A program made the translations under genes and the position numbers. This document shows, one piece after another, positions 16,452 through 25,943 of a DNA stretch of 64,000 nt (its first letter is position 1; each line of letters begins with the position of its first letter). Where the stretch lies: assembly GCF_900451095.1 (NCBI RefSeq), contig NZ_UGHV01000001.1, positions 62,001 to 126,000 on the forward strand. Reading direction: 5' to 3'. The notes beneath the pieces are model-generated. The model was not told the DNA's origin and searched no databases. It saw only the letters and a program-made list of their open reading frames with translations. This stretch comes from Helicobacter canis. GTDB lineage: Bacteria > Campylobacterota > Campylobacteria > Campylobacterales > Helicobacteraceae.

Positions 16452-18329
16452 CTAGCCCATACGCAAGAGATAGGATTCTAGCTCTTGCAAGACTTGCTCC
16501 CATTGTCCATAGACATTTTGCGCAAAGACCTCCCCCCCACAATACCCACTAAAGCGACTTTTGCCTATCTCGCCCCACCGCCAATCATATCGCTTATATG
16601 CCAAAGTCGCACACGGCACGCCAAGAGCTATGGCTAAGTGCGCCACCACAGAATCCACACTTACTACCAAATCCATAGCTGTAATCAGCCTAGCAGTATC
16701 GTAAAAATCGTGCAAAGCATAAGTGTATAAAACCTTATCTTGCGTGTTTGTAGCAGGGGCTTGCAGGGATTCTAGGGAGCTTTTGGACTCTGTGGTTAAG
16801 GATTTTAAAGTGGGCTTTTCTACAATGGATTCTAGTGGCTCAGGCTGGATACAATGCAAAGAAAATGCCAAGCCCTTTTGCGCACAAGAGCGGAAGCAGG
16901 CTAGCAGCTTTTCAAGCGGGATTGACTTGTATGCAGCATAGGCGAAGTTGGGATTTGAGTGGAAAAATATCCCTATGCGCAAAGGCTTAGTGGTATCTGG
17001 GGTAGGAGTGGTAAAAGTCTCTACAATGCCCTCTAAACAGGAGTCCCTCACCACTTGCGTAGCAGAATCTAGCAAGGCAAACTCATCAAGCGCACTAGGG
17101 CTATGTGCGGGCGTGGTGGCAAAGACATCACGCAGATACAGGGCATTGTGTGCGAAGTCTTCAAGCAGTGAGATCCCTAGCACATAGGGCAGGCTTGGCA
17201 GAGAGATACAATAATCAAAGTCATTAAACTCTTCTCCCACGACATTAAACCGCTTGGCAAAAAGCCTACGCAAAGGGGCTTGCACAAAGACATATTTCTC
17301 CTTGCATTCTAGGCTATCGATAAATCTTGCAAACATCACACTATCGCCAAAGCCCTGCTCGTGGAAAAGAAGCACGCGAGCATTTTTGATACATTCGCGG
17401 ATCGCCGCTGGCTCTGGCAGCACGGCAATATGCCTTGAGCTTTGGAAAAATCGCGCATTATCTAATGTCTGCTCTTTGTGGAGCTTTAATCGCTCTTGAT
17501 AGTAGCCAAAGCCCCTTTCAAGCACCCCCACACTAAGCAGCAAATGCGCGTAGTTTATGACATATTCAAACTTTGGGGCGATCATATAGCACTTTTGATA
17601 AAGTCGCTCTGCTTCTCTGCTCTTGCCCGCATAGCGCAGGGCATTAGCAAAGTTGAAGTAAAAATCCGCGCGCGAGGCATTATAGGCTTGATATAGCTCC
17701 TCGCTCTCGCCTAGCTCTTTAAGCCGTGGGGCAAAATAGGCTTCAAGATTTTTATACAAAATCAACGCAGAATCCACATCATCAACCATCACATAAGTGT
17801 GGGCTAGGTTGAAGTGGGCTTCTAAGCTTTGACAGGTTTTATACAGCGCGATGGCTTGGGGGTAGGCTTCCACTTTGGCATAGAGATTAGCGAGATTATA
17901 GGCAGCTTGGGTGTCATTGGGAGAGAGCTTTAGCACTTCTTGGTAAGCGGCTATGGCGTGTTCTGTCTCATCAGCTTGGCTTAGGATTCTAGCTAAGTTG
18001 AAGTAAATGTCTGGGTTGGTGCTTGGCAGAAAAGGTGCGAGTGTTAGGGCGGCGGATTTTAGCGAGCCGGCTTTGCGCAAAAGCTCGGAGAGATTTATAG
18101 CTATGGACTCATCATTTGGGGCGAGATTCTGGGCGTTTTTAAGATAGTCTATGGCTCGTGCTACATCACCTAGATAATACAAGCTCATCGCGCAAATAAA
18201 CCATACTTGCGCGTTGTTTGGGTCTTTAGCAAGCAGTGCGGTGGCGATTTGTAGGCAAAGGGGGTAATTTTGATCGTTATAAGTGTGTAAAAGATTGGTA
18301 AGAGTGGCTTGTCGCTTCTCTTGATTCAT
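16452..18329 (-). CDS. TPR protein with glycosyltransferase-like C-terminal domain
   Basis: 625 residues. About seven tetratricopeptide repeats fill residues 1-270 (for example NAQVWFICAMSLYYLGDVA, PDIYFNLARILSQADETEHA). The C-terminal 300 residues resemble GT9/heptosyltransferase-like domains in TPR proteins of Helicobacter, with the diagnostic ITAMDLVVSVDSVVAHLAIA and GVPCATL. Such proteins are thought to glycosylate proteins or envelope polymers in the cytoplasm; donor and acceptor are unknown. It is monocistronic or pairs loosely with the YdcH gene upstream. No repeats intrude. Confidence 0.75.
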   Translation of the reverse strand: MNQEKRQATLTNLLHTYNDQNYPLCLQIATALLAKDPNNAQVWFICAMSLYYLGDVARAIDYLKNAQNLAPNDESIAINLSELLRKAGSLKSAALTLAPFLPSTNPDIYFNLARILSQADETEHAIAAYQEVLKLSPNDTQAAYNLANLYAKVEAYPQAIALYKTCQSLEAHFNLAHTYVMVDDVDSALILYKNLEAYFAPRLKELGESEELYQAYNASRADFYFNFANALRYAGKSREAERLYQKCYMIAPKFEYVINYAHLLLSVGVLERGFGYYQERLKLHKEQTLDNARFFQSSRHIAVLPEPAAIRECIKNARVLLFHEQGFGDSVMFARFIDSLECKEKYVFVQAPLRRLFAKRFNVVGEEFNDFDYCISLPSLPYVLGISLLEDFAHNALYLRDVFATTPAHSPSALDEFALLDSATQVVRDSCLEGIVETFTTPTPDTTKPLRIGIFFHSNPNFAYAAYKSIPLEKLLACFRSCAQKGLAFSLHCIQPEPLESIVEKPTLKSLTTESKSSLESLQAPATNTQDKVLYTYALHDFYDTARLITAMDLVVSVDSVVAHLAIALGVPCATLAYKRYDWRWGEIGKSRFSGYCGGEVFAQNVYGQWEQVLQELESYLLRMG

Positions 18330-18358
18330 CTAGCCACTCTTACTGCACAAGGCTGGGT

Positions 18359-18589
18359 CTAGCTATTTTTATGCGCTTTGCGATACTCTAAAATCATCGC
18401 ATACACTTCATCTTTCAAAAGAAGCTTTTGCTTTTTTAGCACCTCGATTTCTGTATTGGCAAGATGCTCTATGCCATCTTCGGCGTTTTTGATCTTTTGA
18501 TCAAGCTCATTATGCTCGTTAAAAATTTTTTCAAAATGCGCATTGTTCATCTTTAGCGCGTGGATTTCATCTCGATATTCGTGGAACAT
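18359..18589 (-). CDS. YdcH family (DUF465) small helical protein
   Basis: 76 residues, all helical, with the family pattern (FHEYRDEIHALKMNNAHFEK ... FNEHNELDQKI ... LKKQKLLLKDEVYAMI). This matches the short DUF465 proteins of proteobacteria, whose function is unknown. It has its own likely promoter (minus-strand TACAAT at 18621-18626). Confidence 0.85.
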   Translation of the reverse strand: MFHEYRDEIHALKMNNAHFEKIFNEHNELDQKIKNAEDGIEHLANTEIEVLKKQKLLLKDEVYAMILEYRKAHKNS

Positions 18590-18620
18590 TTTAGACTCCT
18601 TAAGCTATGGATTGTGGGTA

Positions 18621-18626
18621 ATTGTA
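18621..18626 (-). promoter_or_regulatory. Probable -10 box TACAAT, minus strand
   Basis: GCTACAATTACCC on the minus strand lies about 32 bases before the YdcH-family start. Confidence 0.5.
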
Positions 18627-18690
18627 GCATTTTAAGCTTAATTTCTGCTAGGATAGCCGCTTTGATTCTGTGGCGTTAAGGAGAGAGAAA

Positions 18691-19560
18691 GTGTGGCGCA
18701 AATGGCTTAATCATTGGCAGAAAAATGACAAATCCCTGCTAGCAAAAGTGCGGCATACCATAAAGCTTGCGTATCGGTTTTTGACATATCGGGAAGAGAT
18801 GTTTTACTACGCTTCTTCGCTGAGTTTTTATACGATTTTCGCGCTTGTCCCGATGCTGTTTATCACCTTTTCTGTTTTGCTAGCTTTTTCGCACTTTCAA
18901 GATAAGATTGTCGATGTAGAGCGACTCATACTCTCTAATATCCTCCCTGCAAATGCCGAAGTGGTGATGAACTTTATGAATACATTTTTAGAAAATGGCG
19001 ACAAAATGGGCGTTGTCGGGGTGATCTCTGTTTTTATCACTTCTTTGCTCTTTTTTCGCAATTATGAATTTATCACTTCAAAAATGTTTAACTCTAAGCC
19101 ACGCAAATTTTTTGACTCTTTGATGATGTATTGGACGATGATTACGCTATTTCCCTTAGCTTCGGTGGCGATGGTGTATCTTAGTATGAGTGCGCAAGAG
19201 ATCCTTGATACCCACTTTAAATCGCTTGTGTATTCCCAAGCATTTGTGTGGTTTGTTACTTGTGTGTTGTTTTTGGTGCTCTTTAGGATTTCTGCTAATA
19301 AGCCCCTGCATAAAACAACGCTATTTATCTCATCGTTTGTTTCAGGTAGCATTTGGTTTGTAGTGAAAAATCTCTTTGTCTATTATGTAACGCTTAATAC
19401 CACTTACTCCACACTCTATGGCTCTGTATCAATCGTGCTATTTTTGATGGTGTGGATTTATGTCTCGTGGCTTATTATACTCTTTGGTATGCGGGCGTGT
19501 CAGGGGGTTTTACAATGCTTTGCCCTAGAGAAATCACTCACGCAAGATGATATGATCTAG
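18691..19560 (+). CDS. YihY/BrkB family inner-membrane protein
   Basis: 289 residues from GTG at 18691, picked because TTAAGGAG ends seven bases upstream; an in-frame GTG at 18670 would overlap that RBS. Six membrane helices, with the family motifs FYYASSLSFYTIFALVPM near the first helix and LNTTYSTLYGSVSIVLFLMV near the fifth. The family was once misnamed ribonuclease BN; its role is not settled. It is followed within two bases by trpF. Confidence 0.85.
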   Translation: MWRKWLNHWQKNDKSLLAKVRHTIKLAYRFLTYREEMFYYASSLSFYTIFALVPMLFITFSVLLAFSHFQDKIVDVERLILSNILPANAEVVMNFMNTFLENGDKMGVVGVISVFITSLLFFRNYEFITSKMFNSKPRKFFDSLMMYWTMITLFPLASVAMVYLSMSAQEILDTHFKSLVYSQAFVWFVTCVLFLVLFRISANKPLHKTTLFISSFVSGSIWFVVKNLFVYYVTLNTTYSTLYGSVSIVLFLMVWIYVSWLIILFGMRACQGVLQCFALEKSLTQDDMI

Positions 19561-19562
19561 CT

Positions 19563-20210
19563 ATGCTTAAGCTTAAAATGTGCGGACTATGGAGAGAAGA
19601 GGATATAGCCTGTGTCAATGCGCTTATGCCTGATTTTATCGGCTTTGTTTTTGCCAAAAGCCCCCGCCAAGTAAGCAAGCCAAAAGCTACGCATCTTAAA
19701 TCACTCTTGCACCCGCAAATCCAAGCCGTAGGTGTCTTTGTGGATATGCCTTTAGAGCAGATCATAGAGCTTGTAGAATCTAGCGTGATTGATGTGATCC
19801 AGCTACACGATAGCCATTTGTGTGAGGGCGAAGAGATCTTTGAGAAGCGCGAGAGTAGAATCCACTTTTTGCAAGCACGCACCAAAGCCCCTATCATCAA
19901 AGCCATAGCCGCTACAAGCGCGCGCGCCATACTCGCCCAAGAGCATAGCTGCGCAGATATGCTACTGCTTGATAATGCCAAAGGTGGCAGTGGAGAGCAG
20001 TTTGACTGGGAGTATATAGAGCAAGCAAGAGATCAGGGCTTTAGGCGCGAATTTTTCCTAGCAGGGGGGCTAAATGCCAGCAATCTTGCCAAAGCTCTAG
20101 AGCTTAAGCCCTATGGCATAGATCTCTCTAAAGGGCTAGAATCCAATGGGCTAAAAGACTGCCAAAAAATGCGCGATATTGTCGCTAGAATCCGTCCAGC
20201 AAGTAAGTAG
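19563..20210 (+). CDS. trpF: Phosphoribosylanthranilate isomerase
   Basis: 215 residues, a full-length TIM barrel. It has the start LKMCGL with the catalytic Cys, the PDFIGFVFAKSPRQV segment, VGVFVDMPLEQI, VIQLHD, the catalytic Asp in LLLDNAKGGSGEQFDW, FLAGGLNASN and YGIDLSKGLES at the phosphate-binding end. It isomerises phosphoribosylanthranilate to CdRP in tryptophan synthesis. No other trp gene is near it; it follows the YihY gene closely and probably shares its promoter. Confidence 0.9.
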   Translation: MLKLKMCGLWREEDIACVNALMPDFIGFVFAKSPRQVSKPKATHLKSLLHPQIQAVGVFVDMPLEQIIELVESSVIDVIQLHDSHLCEGEEIFEKRESRIHFLQARTKAPIIKAIAATSARAILAQEHSCADMLLLDNAKGGSGEQFDWEYIEQARDQGFRREFFLAGGLNASNLAKALELKPYGIDLSKGLESNGLKDCQKMRDIVARIRPASK

Positions 20211-20227
20211 CGGCGGGGGTAAAAAGT

Positions 20228-20475
20228 GGATTCTAGGGGGTAGGCGATTCAGTCTTGGGTGGGCAATGCGGCAGTAAAGCAGGTTTTGTGAAAAAGCCTG
20301 TTTCCGTCATCGCGAGCGAGTCGAGCGTGGCGATCCATAAATCTGCAAAAGTGGATTCTAGTAAAGACTATTCTGCTAGCGCAGAAACAATGGATTGCCG
20401 CGACACTGCTAGTGCAGTGTCTCGCAATGACAATAAACACGCCACCACGCAAAAAGTGGATTCTAGGGACAAGCA
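20228..20475. repeat. Repeat block upstream of glmS
   Basis: Box, a shortened GATTCAGTCTTGGG element, small hairpin 20307-20338, box, inverted hairpin about 20390-20432 (inner CACTGC/GCAGTG), box. The glmS frame is open back through the block, so it could mislead gene callers about the start. Confidence 0.8.
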
Positions 20476-20495
20476 CAACCACAGGCAAACTTCGC

Positions 20496-20501
20496 TACAA
20501 T
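20496..20501 (+). promoter_or_regulatory. Probable -10 box TACAAT for glmS
   Basis: CGCTACAATGCG lies 21 bases before the glmS ATG, directly after the repeat block, followed by AAAAGGAGC. Confidence 0.6.
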
Positions 20502-20521
20502 GCGCACAAAAAGGAGCAAAT

Positions 20522-22330
20522 ATGTGTGGGATAGTGGGCTACATCGGCACAAAAGAAAAACGAGAAATATTACTTAGTGGATTAAAAGAGCTAGAGTATA
20601 GGGGCTATGATTCTGCGGGCTTTGCGGTGCTAGGAGAGGGCGAGCTGCTAGGGTTTAAAGCTACAGGCAAGCTTGAAAATCTAGCAGTAAAGACAAAGGA
20701 TTTTAGCTCTAATGGATTTGGGCTTGGCATAGCGCATACAAGATGGGCTACACACGGCAAGCCCACAGAGGCAAACGCCCACCCCCACACAGGCGAGTGT
20801 AGCTATGTCGTGCATAATGGCATTATCGAAAACTACAAAGAGCTAAAAGAAGCATTGATAGCAAAAGGGCATAGATTTGTTAGCCAGACAGACACAGAAG
20901 TGATTGTGCATTTGTTTGAAGAGCATCTAAAGTCTGCCGACAATGCGCGTGCAGCGTGGGAGCAGACAGCTAAACGGCTAAAAGGAGCATACGCAACACT
21001 GCTTATCACAAAAGCCGCGCCTGATAGGATCTTTTATGCCAAAAGTGGTGCGCCTTTACTCATCGGTGCGCCAAAGGCAAGCCTAGAAGATCCAAATGTT
21101 ACTAGGGAGATATTTTTTGCCTCTTCAGATGCGCCGCTTATTGGGCTTGTGGATATGGTGGTGTATTTAGAAGATGGTGCGGTGGGGGATTCGCTTGATT
21201 TCCCTAGCCTAGAGCCTAAAGTTGCTTTGACGCATTCTAAATCCTATGCGCAGAAAAATGGCTTCCGCTACTTTATGGAGAAAGAGATCTATGAGCAAGA
21301 GCAAGTGCTTTTAGAGACTATGATGGGCAGAGTGAGAGAAGATGGTATAGGGCTTGATGAGCTAGATCCTAGGCTCTTTGAAGGCGTGAGTGAGATTAGT
21401 ATCTGTGCGTGCGGGACAAGCTATCACGCAGGAATGGTGGGCAAATACCTCCTAGAGCGCAAGGCAAAGGTGCGCACCAATGTTACCCTTGCAAGTGAGC
21501 TGCGCTATGCCAAGCCGATTTTGCTGCAAGATGAGCTCTTTATCGTGATCTCTCAAAGTGGCGAGACGGCTGATACCCTAGAAGCCCTAAAGCTTGCCAA
21601 ATCCCAAGGACTCCGCACGCTAGCAATCTGCAATGTCGATAACAGCTCTATCGTGCGAGAAGCCGATGCGGTGCTGCTCACACGCGCTGGGATAGAAAAG
21701 GGCGTGGCTAGCACCAAAGCCTTTGCCACGCAGGTTATGGTGCTGTGGATTCTAAGCGTGTTTTTAGGAGTGCAAAGAGGGCTAATCGATGAAAAGGGGC
21801 GAAAAAGCGAGCGAGCAAGTATGATTGCTGCCATTGCTGCTACAAGGGTGGATATTGCCTTGCACGAGCGGCTTAAACGACTCTCTAAGCGGTATTTACA
21901 CGGACACGGATTTTTCTTCATCGGGCGAGATGTGTTCTACCCACTAGCCTTAGAGGGTGCGCTCAAACTCAAAGAAATCAGCTATTTGCACGCAGAGGGC
22001 TATGCAAGCGGTGAGATGAAGCACGGACCTATCGCGCTAGTTGATGCCAATCTCTTCACCATAGCCCTTATGCCAAAGCACCTACTCTATGAGAAAATCG
22101 CTTCTAATGTCGAGGAGCTAAGTGCTAGAGATGCGACTATTTGTGCGATTTCTCAAGAGGAATTTGCTCTAGCAGATGATTGGATCAAGATCAAAGAAGC
22201 CCATAGCTATATGGAAGAGTTTTTTTCTATGATGGTAGCCCTCCAGCTACTAGCTCTTGAAATTTCTGTGCGGCTGGGCAATGATGTAGATATGCCAAGA
22301 AATCTTGCTAAGTCCGTTACCGTGGAATAA
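20522..22330 (+). CDS. glmS: Glutamine--fructose-6-phosphate aminotransferase
   Basis: 602 residues. The start is set by MCGIVGYIG, since Cys after Met removal is the glutaminase nucleophile, and by AAAAGGAGC upstream. Residues 1-220 form the glutamine amidotransferase domain (YRGYDSAGF, HTRWATHGKP, THTDTE-type SQTDTEVIVH); two SIS sugar-isomerase domains follow (CGTSYHAG, SQSGETADTLEAL, GVASTKAFATQ) and the C-terminus DMPRNLAKSVTVE is canonical. It makes glucosamine-6-phosphate for peptidoglycan and LPS. The gene has a likely promoter of its own and no insertion. Confidence 0.97.
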   Translation: MCGIVGYIGTKEKREILLSGLKELEYRGYDSAGFAVLGEGELLGFKATGKLENLAVKTKDFSSNGFGLGIAHTRWATHGKPTEANAHPHTGECSYVVHNGIIENYKELKEALIAKGHRFVSQTDTEVIVHLFEEHLKSADNARAAWEQTAKRLKGAYATLLITKAAPDRIFYAKSGAPLLIGAPKASLEDPNVTREIFFASSDAPLIGLVDMVVYLEDGAVGDSLDFPSLEPKVALTHSKSYAQKNGFRYFMEKEIYEQEQVLLETMMGRVREDGIGLDELDPRLFEGVSEISICACGTSYHAGMVGKYLLERKAKVRTNVTLASELRYAKPILLQDELFIVISQSGETADTLEALKLAKSQGLRTLAICNVDNSSIVREADAVLLTRAGIEKGVASTKAFATQVMVLWILSVFLGVQRGLIDEKGRKSERASMIAAIAATRVDIALHERLKRLSKRYLHGHGFFFIGRDVFYPLALEGALKLKEISYLHAEGYASGEMKHGPIALVDANLFTIALMPKHLLYEKIASNVEELSARDATICAISQEEFALADDWIKIKEAHSYMEEFFSMMVALQLLALEISVRLGNDVDMPRNLAKSVTVE

Positions 22331-22385
22331 GCAATGCTAGAGCCAAAGTGGGCTAGCTAGAATCCACATTGATTTAGGAGTGATG

Positions 22386-23504
22386 ATGTTTGAGCTTTTA
22401 CACACCAATGATGGAGCGCGTGCAGGCAAGCTGCATTTAGCGCACTCTATCGTGCCTACACCTGTGTTTATGCCTGTGGGCACGCAAGCTTGTGTGAAAG
22501 GACTTGATGCCACAGATTTAGGCGAGATCCTGCAAGCAAAGCTTATCCTAGCCAACACCTACCACACTTATTTGCGCCCGGGTGCTGCGATTATGAGAGA
22601 GTTTGGCGGGGTGCATAACTTTAGCGGATTTAATGCAAGCTTTTTAAGTGATTCTGGTGGGTTTCAGGCATTTAGCCTTGGGGCAAATGTGAAAAAGACA
22701 GATTCTGGCGTGTGGTTTAGCTCGCATATTGATGGGAGCAAGCATCTCTTCACCCCAGAATCCGTGCTTGATATGCAATACGCGCTTAATAGCGATATTA
22801 TGATGGTGCTAGATGATTTGATCGCCCTGCCTGCTACACAAGAGCGACTAGCCCTAAGCGTAGAGACCACGACCAAATGGGCTAAACGCTCCATCGCCTA
22901 CCACAAAGAGCAAAAAGATTTAGGCAAAGCCAGCACAAATGATCTCTTTGGCATTGTGCAAGGCGGGGTGAGCGAGCAGTTTCGCACACAAAGCGCGCTG
23001 GAGTTGCGCGAGCTAGATTTTGATGGCTACGCGCTAGGCGGGCTTGCTGTGGGCGAGAGCGCAGAGGAGATGTATGCCACAATCGCCCACACCACGCCCT
23101 TGCTCCCAGAATCTAAGCCGCGCTATCTTATGGGTGTGGGCACGCCGGAGAATTTGATCGAGGCGATTCATCGCGGAGTGGATATGTTTGACTGCGTGAT
23201 GCCTTGTAGAAATGCGCGAAATGGCACGCTTTTTACACACTTTGGCAAGCTTAATATCAAAAACTCTTGCTACAAAAACGATCCTGCGCCTATTGATCCT
23301 GCGTGTGCGTGCTACACTTGCACGCGCTATTCCCGTGCGTATTTGCACCATCTAAATAAAGCCCAAGAGCTTACCTACCACCGCCTAGCCACTTTGCATA
23401 ATCTTAGCTACTACCTAGAGCTTATGCGTGCTGCAAGAGAAGCGATAATGCACGATAAATGGCTAGCATTTAGGGCAGAGTTTTATGCCAAAAGACAAGC
23501 TTAA
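22386..23504 (+). CDS. tgt: tRNA-guanine transglycosylase
   Basis: About 372 residues from ATG at 22386; the run GTGATGATG allows earlier starts, but TTAGGAG ends at 22380 and spaces best to 22386. Motifs: first catalytic Asp in [12 protein letters not shown], second in [16 protein letters not shown], the substrate loop GGLAVGES, and the zinc site CACYTC...YLHH. It exchanges guanine 34 for preQ1 in queuosine tRNAs. Nearly collinear with H. pylori Tgt. Confidence 0.95.
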   Translation: MFELLHTNDGARAGKLHLAHSIVPTPVFMPVGTQACVKGLDATDLGEILQAKLILANTYHTYLRPGAAIMREFGGVHNFSGFNASFLSDSGGFQAFSLGANVKKTDSGVWFSSHIDGSKHLFTPESVLDMQYALNSDIMMVLDDLIALPATQERLALSVETTTKWAKRSIAYHKEQKDLGKASTNDLFGIVQGGVSEQFRTQSALELRELDFDGYALGGLAVGESAEEMYATIAHTTPLLPESKPRYLMGVGTPENLIEAIHRGVDMFDCVMPCRNARNGTLFTHFGKLNIKNSCYKNDPAPIDPACACYTCTRYSRAYLHHLNKAQELTYHRLATLHNLSYYLELMRAAREAIMHDKWLAFRAEFYAKRQA

Positions 23505-23519
23505 CCACAAAGGAGCGAT

Positions 23520-23912
23520 ATGAAATACCAAGAAATCACCAAGCAAGGTATCAATAAACTTATGGATAGCTTTTATGCCAAAGTGCGTGCGGATACAGGC
23601 GAGCTAGGCAAGATCTTCCGCGATACTATCGGCGATGATGATGAGAGCTGGGAGAAGCATAAGACAAAAATCGCTGCATTTTGGGGCGGGATTTTCCTAG
23701 GGGAGCAGGAGTATCGCGGTGCGCCTTTGCGTGCGCATTTAGACCTGCCACCATTCCCAAGGGAGCTTTTTACCCAATGGCTCAATCTCTTTGCGCAATC
23801 TGTGCAGCAAATCTTTGAAGCCCCTTGTGCGCAGCAGATCCTGCAAAGAGCGCAAGCCATTGCCGCGCGTTTTCAATATGTCTTATACGATATGCCACAT
23901 AAGGAGAGCTAA
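23520..23912 (+). CDS. Group III truncated haemoglobin
   Basis: 130 residues. The 2-over-2 globin pattern of group III is visible: distal region DSFYAKVRAD, WEKHKTKIAAFWGGIFLG, and the proximal His in YRGAPLRAHLDLPPF. Campylobacter Ctb belongs to this group and modulates oxygen and nitric oxide handling. It follows tgt after 15 bases with an AAAGGAG site, and ends in a one-base overlap with the aminotransferase gene. Confidence 0.9.
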   Translation: MKYQEITKQGINKLMDSFYAKVRADTGELGKIFRDTIGDDDESWEKHKTKIAAFWGGIFLGEQEYRGAPLRAHLDLPPFPRELFTQWLNLFAQSVQQIFEAPCAQQILQRAQAIAARFQYVLYDMPHKES

Positions 23913-25135
23913 TGCAAAAGATGGAGCAAGTTGTATTCCTTGATTTAAAGGCGCAGTTTAGCGATATAGAAAAAGAAGTCCTATCAGGCGTGCAAGAGGT
24001 ATGCCAAAGCGCAGAGTTTGTGCTAGGCAGCGCGGTTAGTGAATTTGAGCAAAGCTTTAGCGATTATATATTCTCCTATGAGAGTGCGCCAAAGCCAAGC
24101 CTAGAGCAAGCCCTAGAGCAGCGCATACAAGATCTTAGCCATAGCACCCACCCCAATCGCTGTGTAGGCGTGGGCAATGGCACAGACGCGCTAGAAATCG
24201 CCATAGCAGCCCTTGATCTCCCGCCAAAAAGCGAGATCTTAATCCCAGCAAATGCGTATTTTGCCTGTGTAGAAGCGGTGCTAAATGCCGGTATGAGGGC
24301 TGTGATTGTGGATTGTGAAGAAGATGGGAGCTTTATGCCAAAGGATTCTATGATCACGCCTAATATGCGTGCGATTTTGTGCGTGCATTTGTATGGGGTT
24401 ATGCAAGATATAAGCGCGTTTGAAGCATTTGCTACAAAGCATCGCTTAAAGCTTATAGAAGACTGCGCCCAAGCCCACGGCGCAAGCGATGAAAAGGGAC
24501 GCAAGGCAGGGAGTATCGGCGATATTGCGTGCTTTAGCTTCTATCCGGGGAAAAATCTAGGAGCCTATGGCGATGGCGGCGCGGTAGTCTCAAAAGATAT
24601 ATCCCTAGTGCAAAAAGCGCGCGAGATAGCCAACCACGGACAAAAATTCCATAATGGTATATGGGATAAAAACAACCACTACACCCTAGGGCGCAACTCT
24701 AGGCTTGATAGCATTCAAGCAAAGATCCTGCATATCAAGCTCCCCAAGCTCTCCCAGCACAATGCCCATAGAATGCGCTGTGCTAGGGAGTATTGCACGC
24801 AGCTTGAGCGATTTGCTTACCTAAAGCTTCCTAGTGTGTTTGCCCAGAGTGTGTGGCATTTGTTTGTTGTAGAGTGCTGTGGGCTGGCAGAATCTAAGCG
24901 CGATAGGCTACTAGCATTTTTGCGCCAAAATGGCATAGAGTGCGGCGTGCATTATCCGCACGCATTAAGTGATATTGCGACCTTGCAAGCCCATAGCGAT
25001 GTAACTATCCATAGCTCGCCTAATGCTTCAAGAAGATCGCATAATATCCTTAGCCTGCCTATTGGCGAGCATTTGGACTTTTCACATATCGCCTATATCG
25101 CACAAGTTTTAGCAGAATTTGAGCAAACACTCTAG
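23912..25135 (+). CDS. DegT/DnrJ/EryC1 family sugar aminotransferase
   Basis: 407 residues. PLP-dependent fold: GVGNGTDALEIAI binds the cofactor phosphate, IPANAYFACVEAVLNAG, EDCAQAHGA, and the PLP lysine in FYPGKNLGAYGDGGAV. The residues resemble FdtB/QdtB-type enzymes that aminate dTDP-3-keto sugars, more than PseC. Product probably feeds a surface glycan. An insertion-like stretch about residues 50-75 (SYESAPKPSLEQAL...) is not seen in the core family. The start overlaps the globin stop codon (TAATG). Confidence 0.85.
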   Translation: MQKMEQVVFLDLKAQFSDIEKEVLSGVQEVCQSAEFVLGSAVSEFEQSFSDYIFSYESAPKPSLEQALEQRIQDLSHSTHPNRCVGVGNGTDALEIAIAALDLPPKSEILIPANAYFACVEAVLNAGMRAVIVDCEEDGSFMPKDSMITPNMRAILCVHLYGVMQDISAFEAFATKHRLKLIEDCAQAHGASDEKGRKAGSIGDIACFSFYPGKNLGAYGDGGAVVSKDISLVQKAREIANHGQKFHNGIWDKNNHYTLGRNSRLDSIQAKILHIKLPKLSQHNAHRMRCAREYCTQLERFAYLKLPSVFAQSVWHLFVVECCGLAESKRDRLLAFLRQNGIECGVHYPHALSDIATLQAHSDVTIHSSPNASRRSHNILSLPIGEHLDFSHIAYIAQVLAEFEQTL

Positions 25136-25427
25136 CTTTAGGCGCGTGCTATAAGAAGCAGGCTATGACATAGCCTTAAGCCGATTATAAATACGCGCTT
25201 TTCTCTGCATCTTATCATAGCTTTTAGGGCTAGATTTTATCATTACAAGATAAGCCCAGATACAAAGTGCGCTAGATTATCGCATAGAGATCTAGTTTCG
25301 CTCCATAGATTTGAGATATTTATCCACTACATTAAGCGACTTCTAAGGGGGGGGGGGGGTTAAAATATCGCGCCTAAAATTACTTAGCTATGGCAAGGGA
25401 TTTTAGAGTATATTTTTGGAGTTTTCT
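25136..25427. other. Intergenic region with G13 tract upstream of a lipoprotein gene
   Basis: No gene seen. The region ends with a G13 run, a TAAAAT box two bases later and TTGGAG before the ATG at 25428. Confidence 0.6.
25347..25359. repeat. G13 homopolymer in a promoter region
   Basis: Thirteen consecutive G directly upstream of TTAAAATATC. In this position changes in length would alter the spacing between upstream promoter elements and the -10 box. Confidence 0.8.
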
Positions 25428-25796
25428 ATGAAGAAGTCTTTGTTGTTCTGTGTTGTTGTGGGGGCGTTGTTTTTCGCTGGGTGTTCGCAAAATGTCGCGA
25501 GATTTTCTGTGGCTTCTACGGGGAATCTTCCTCTTACAAATGTCAAAAAGGGTGAGTATGTCAAGGGGAAAGATTGTATTTGGCATCTGTTTGGATTCCC
25601 GCTTGGCAATACGCAAAACCGCGTGAGCGGTGCTGTGGCAAAGGCTCTTGAAGTCGCTGCAAAAAAGGATAAAGCAGGTGTCGGCACAAGCGATGCGCTT
25701 GTCAATGTCGATGTAAGCGCGTCATTTTGGAGCTTAATCATCATCGGCAAAAGCTGCTACACTGCTAAAGGTCAGCCTATCACCACTACTCACTAA
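25428..25796 (+). CDS. TRL-like lipoprotein
   Basis: 122 residues from ATG at 25428; TTGGAG, which would be a start if read as TTG at 25416, is better seen as the RBS. Signal peptide MKKSLLFCVVVGALFFAGC with a lipobox ending AGC at residue 19. The mature part, with GKDCIWHLFGFPLGN and ALVNVDVSASFW..IIGKSC, resembles the TRL family of small bacterial lipoproteins, whose function is unknown. A G13 run in the promoter suggests on/off or graded expression. Confidence 0.75.
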   Translation: MKKSLLFCVVVGALFFAGCSQNVARFSVASTGNLPLTNVKKGEYVKGKDCIWHLFGFPLGNTQNRVSGAVAKALEVAAKKDKAGVGTSDALVNVDVSASFWSLIIIGKSCYTAKGQPITTTH

Positions 25797-25820
25797 TCGT
25801 GCTAGCACCAATGCTATTTC

Positions 25821-25837
25821 GCGCCCTGCTGGGGCGC
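25821..25837 (+). terminator. Short GC hairpin after the lipoprotein gene
   Basis: GCGCCC TGCTG GGGCGC, 24 bases after the stop; only weakly T-rich afterwards, so termination is tentative. Confidence 0.4.
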
Positions 25838-25943
25838 ACTTAGACTCTCTCTATTTTCAAACTCTTTGTGATTTTCCCTAGATCTAGGACTACAAGCTAT
25901 GCCTAGGACTTGCCCTAGCCACAATGCGCCAAAGCAGTAGGAT

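Noticed and set aside
20255-20521. N-terminal extension of GlmS
   Set aside because: The frame is open through the repeat block, but Cys must directly follow the start Met for activity and the RBS is at 20511-20516.
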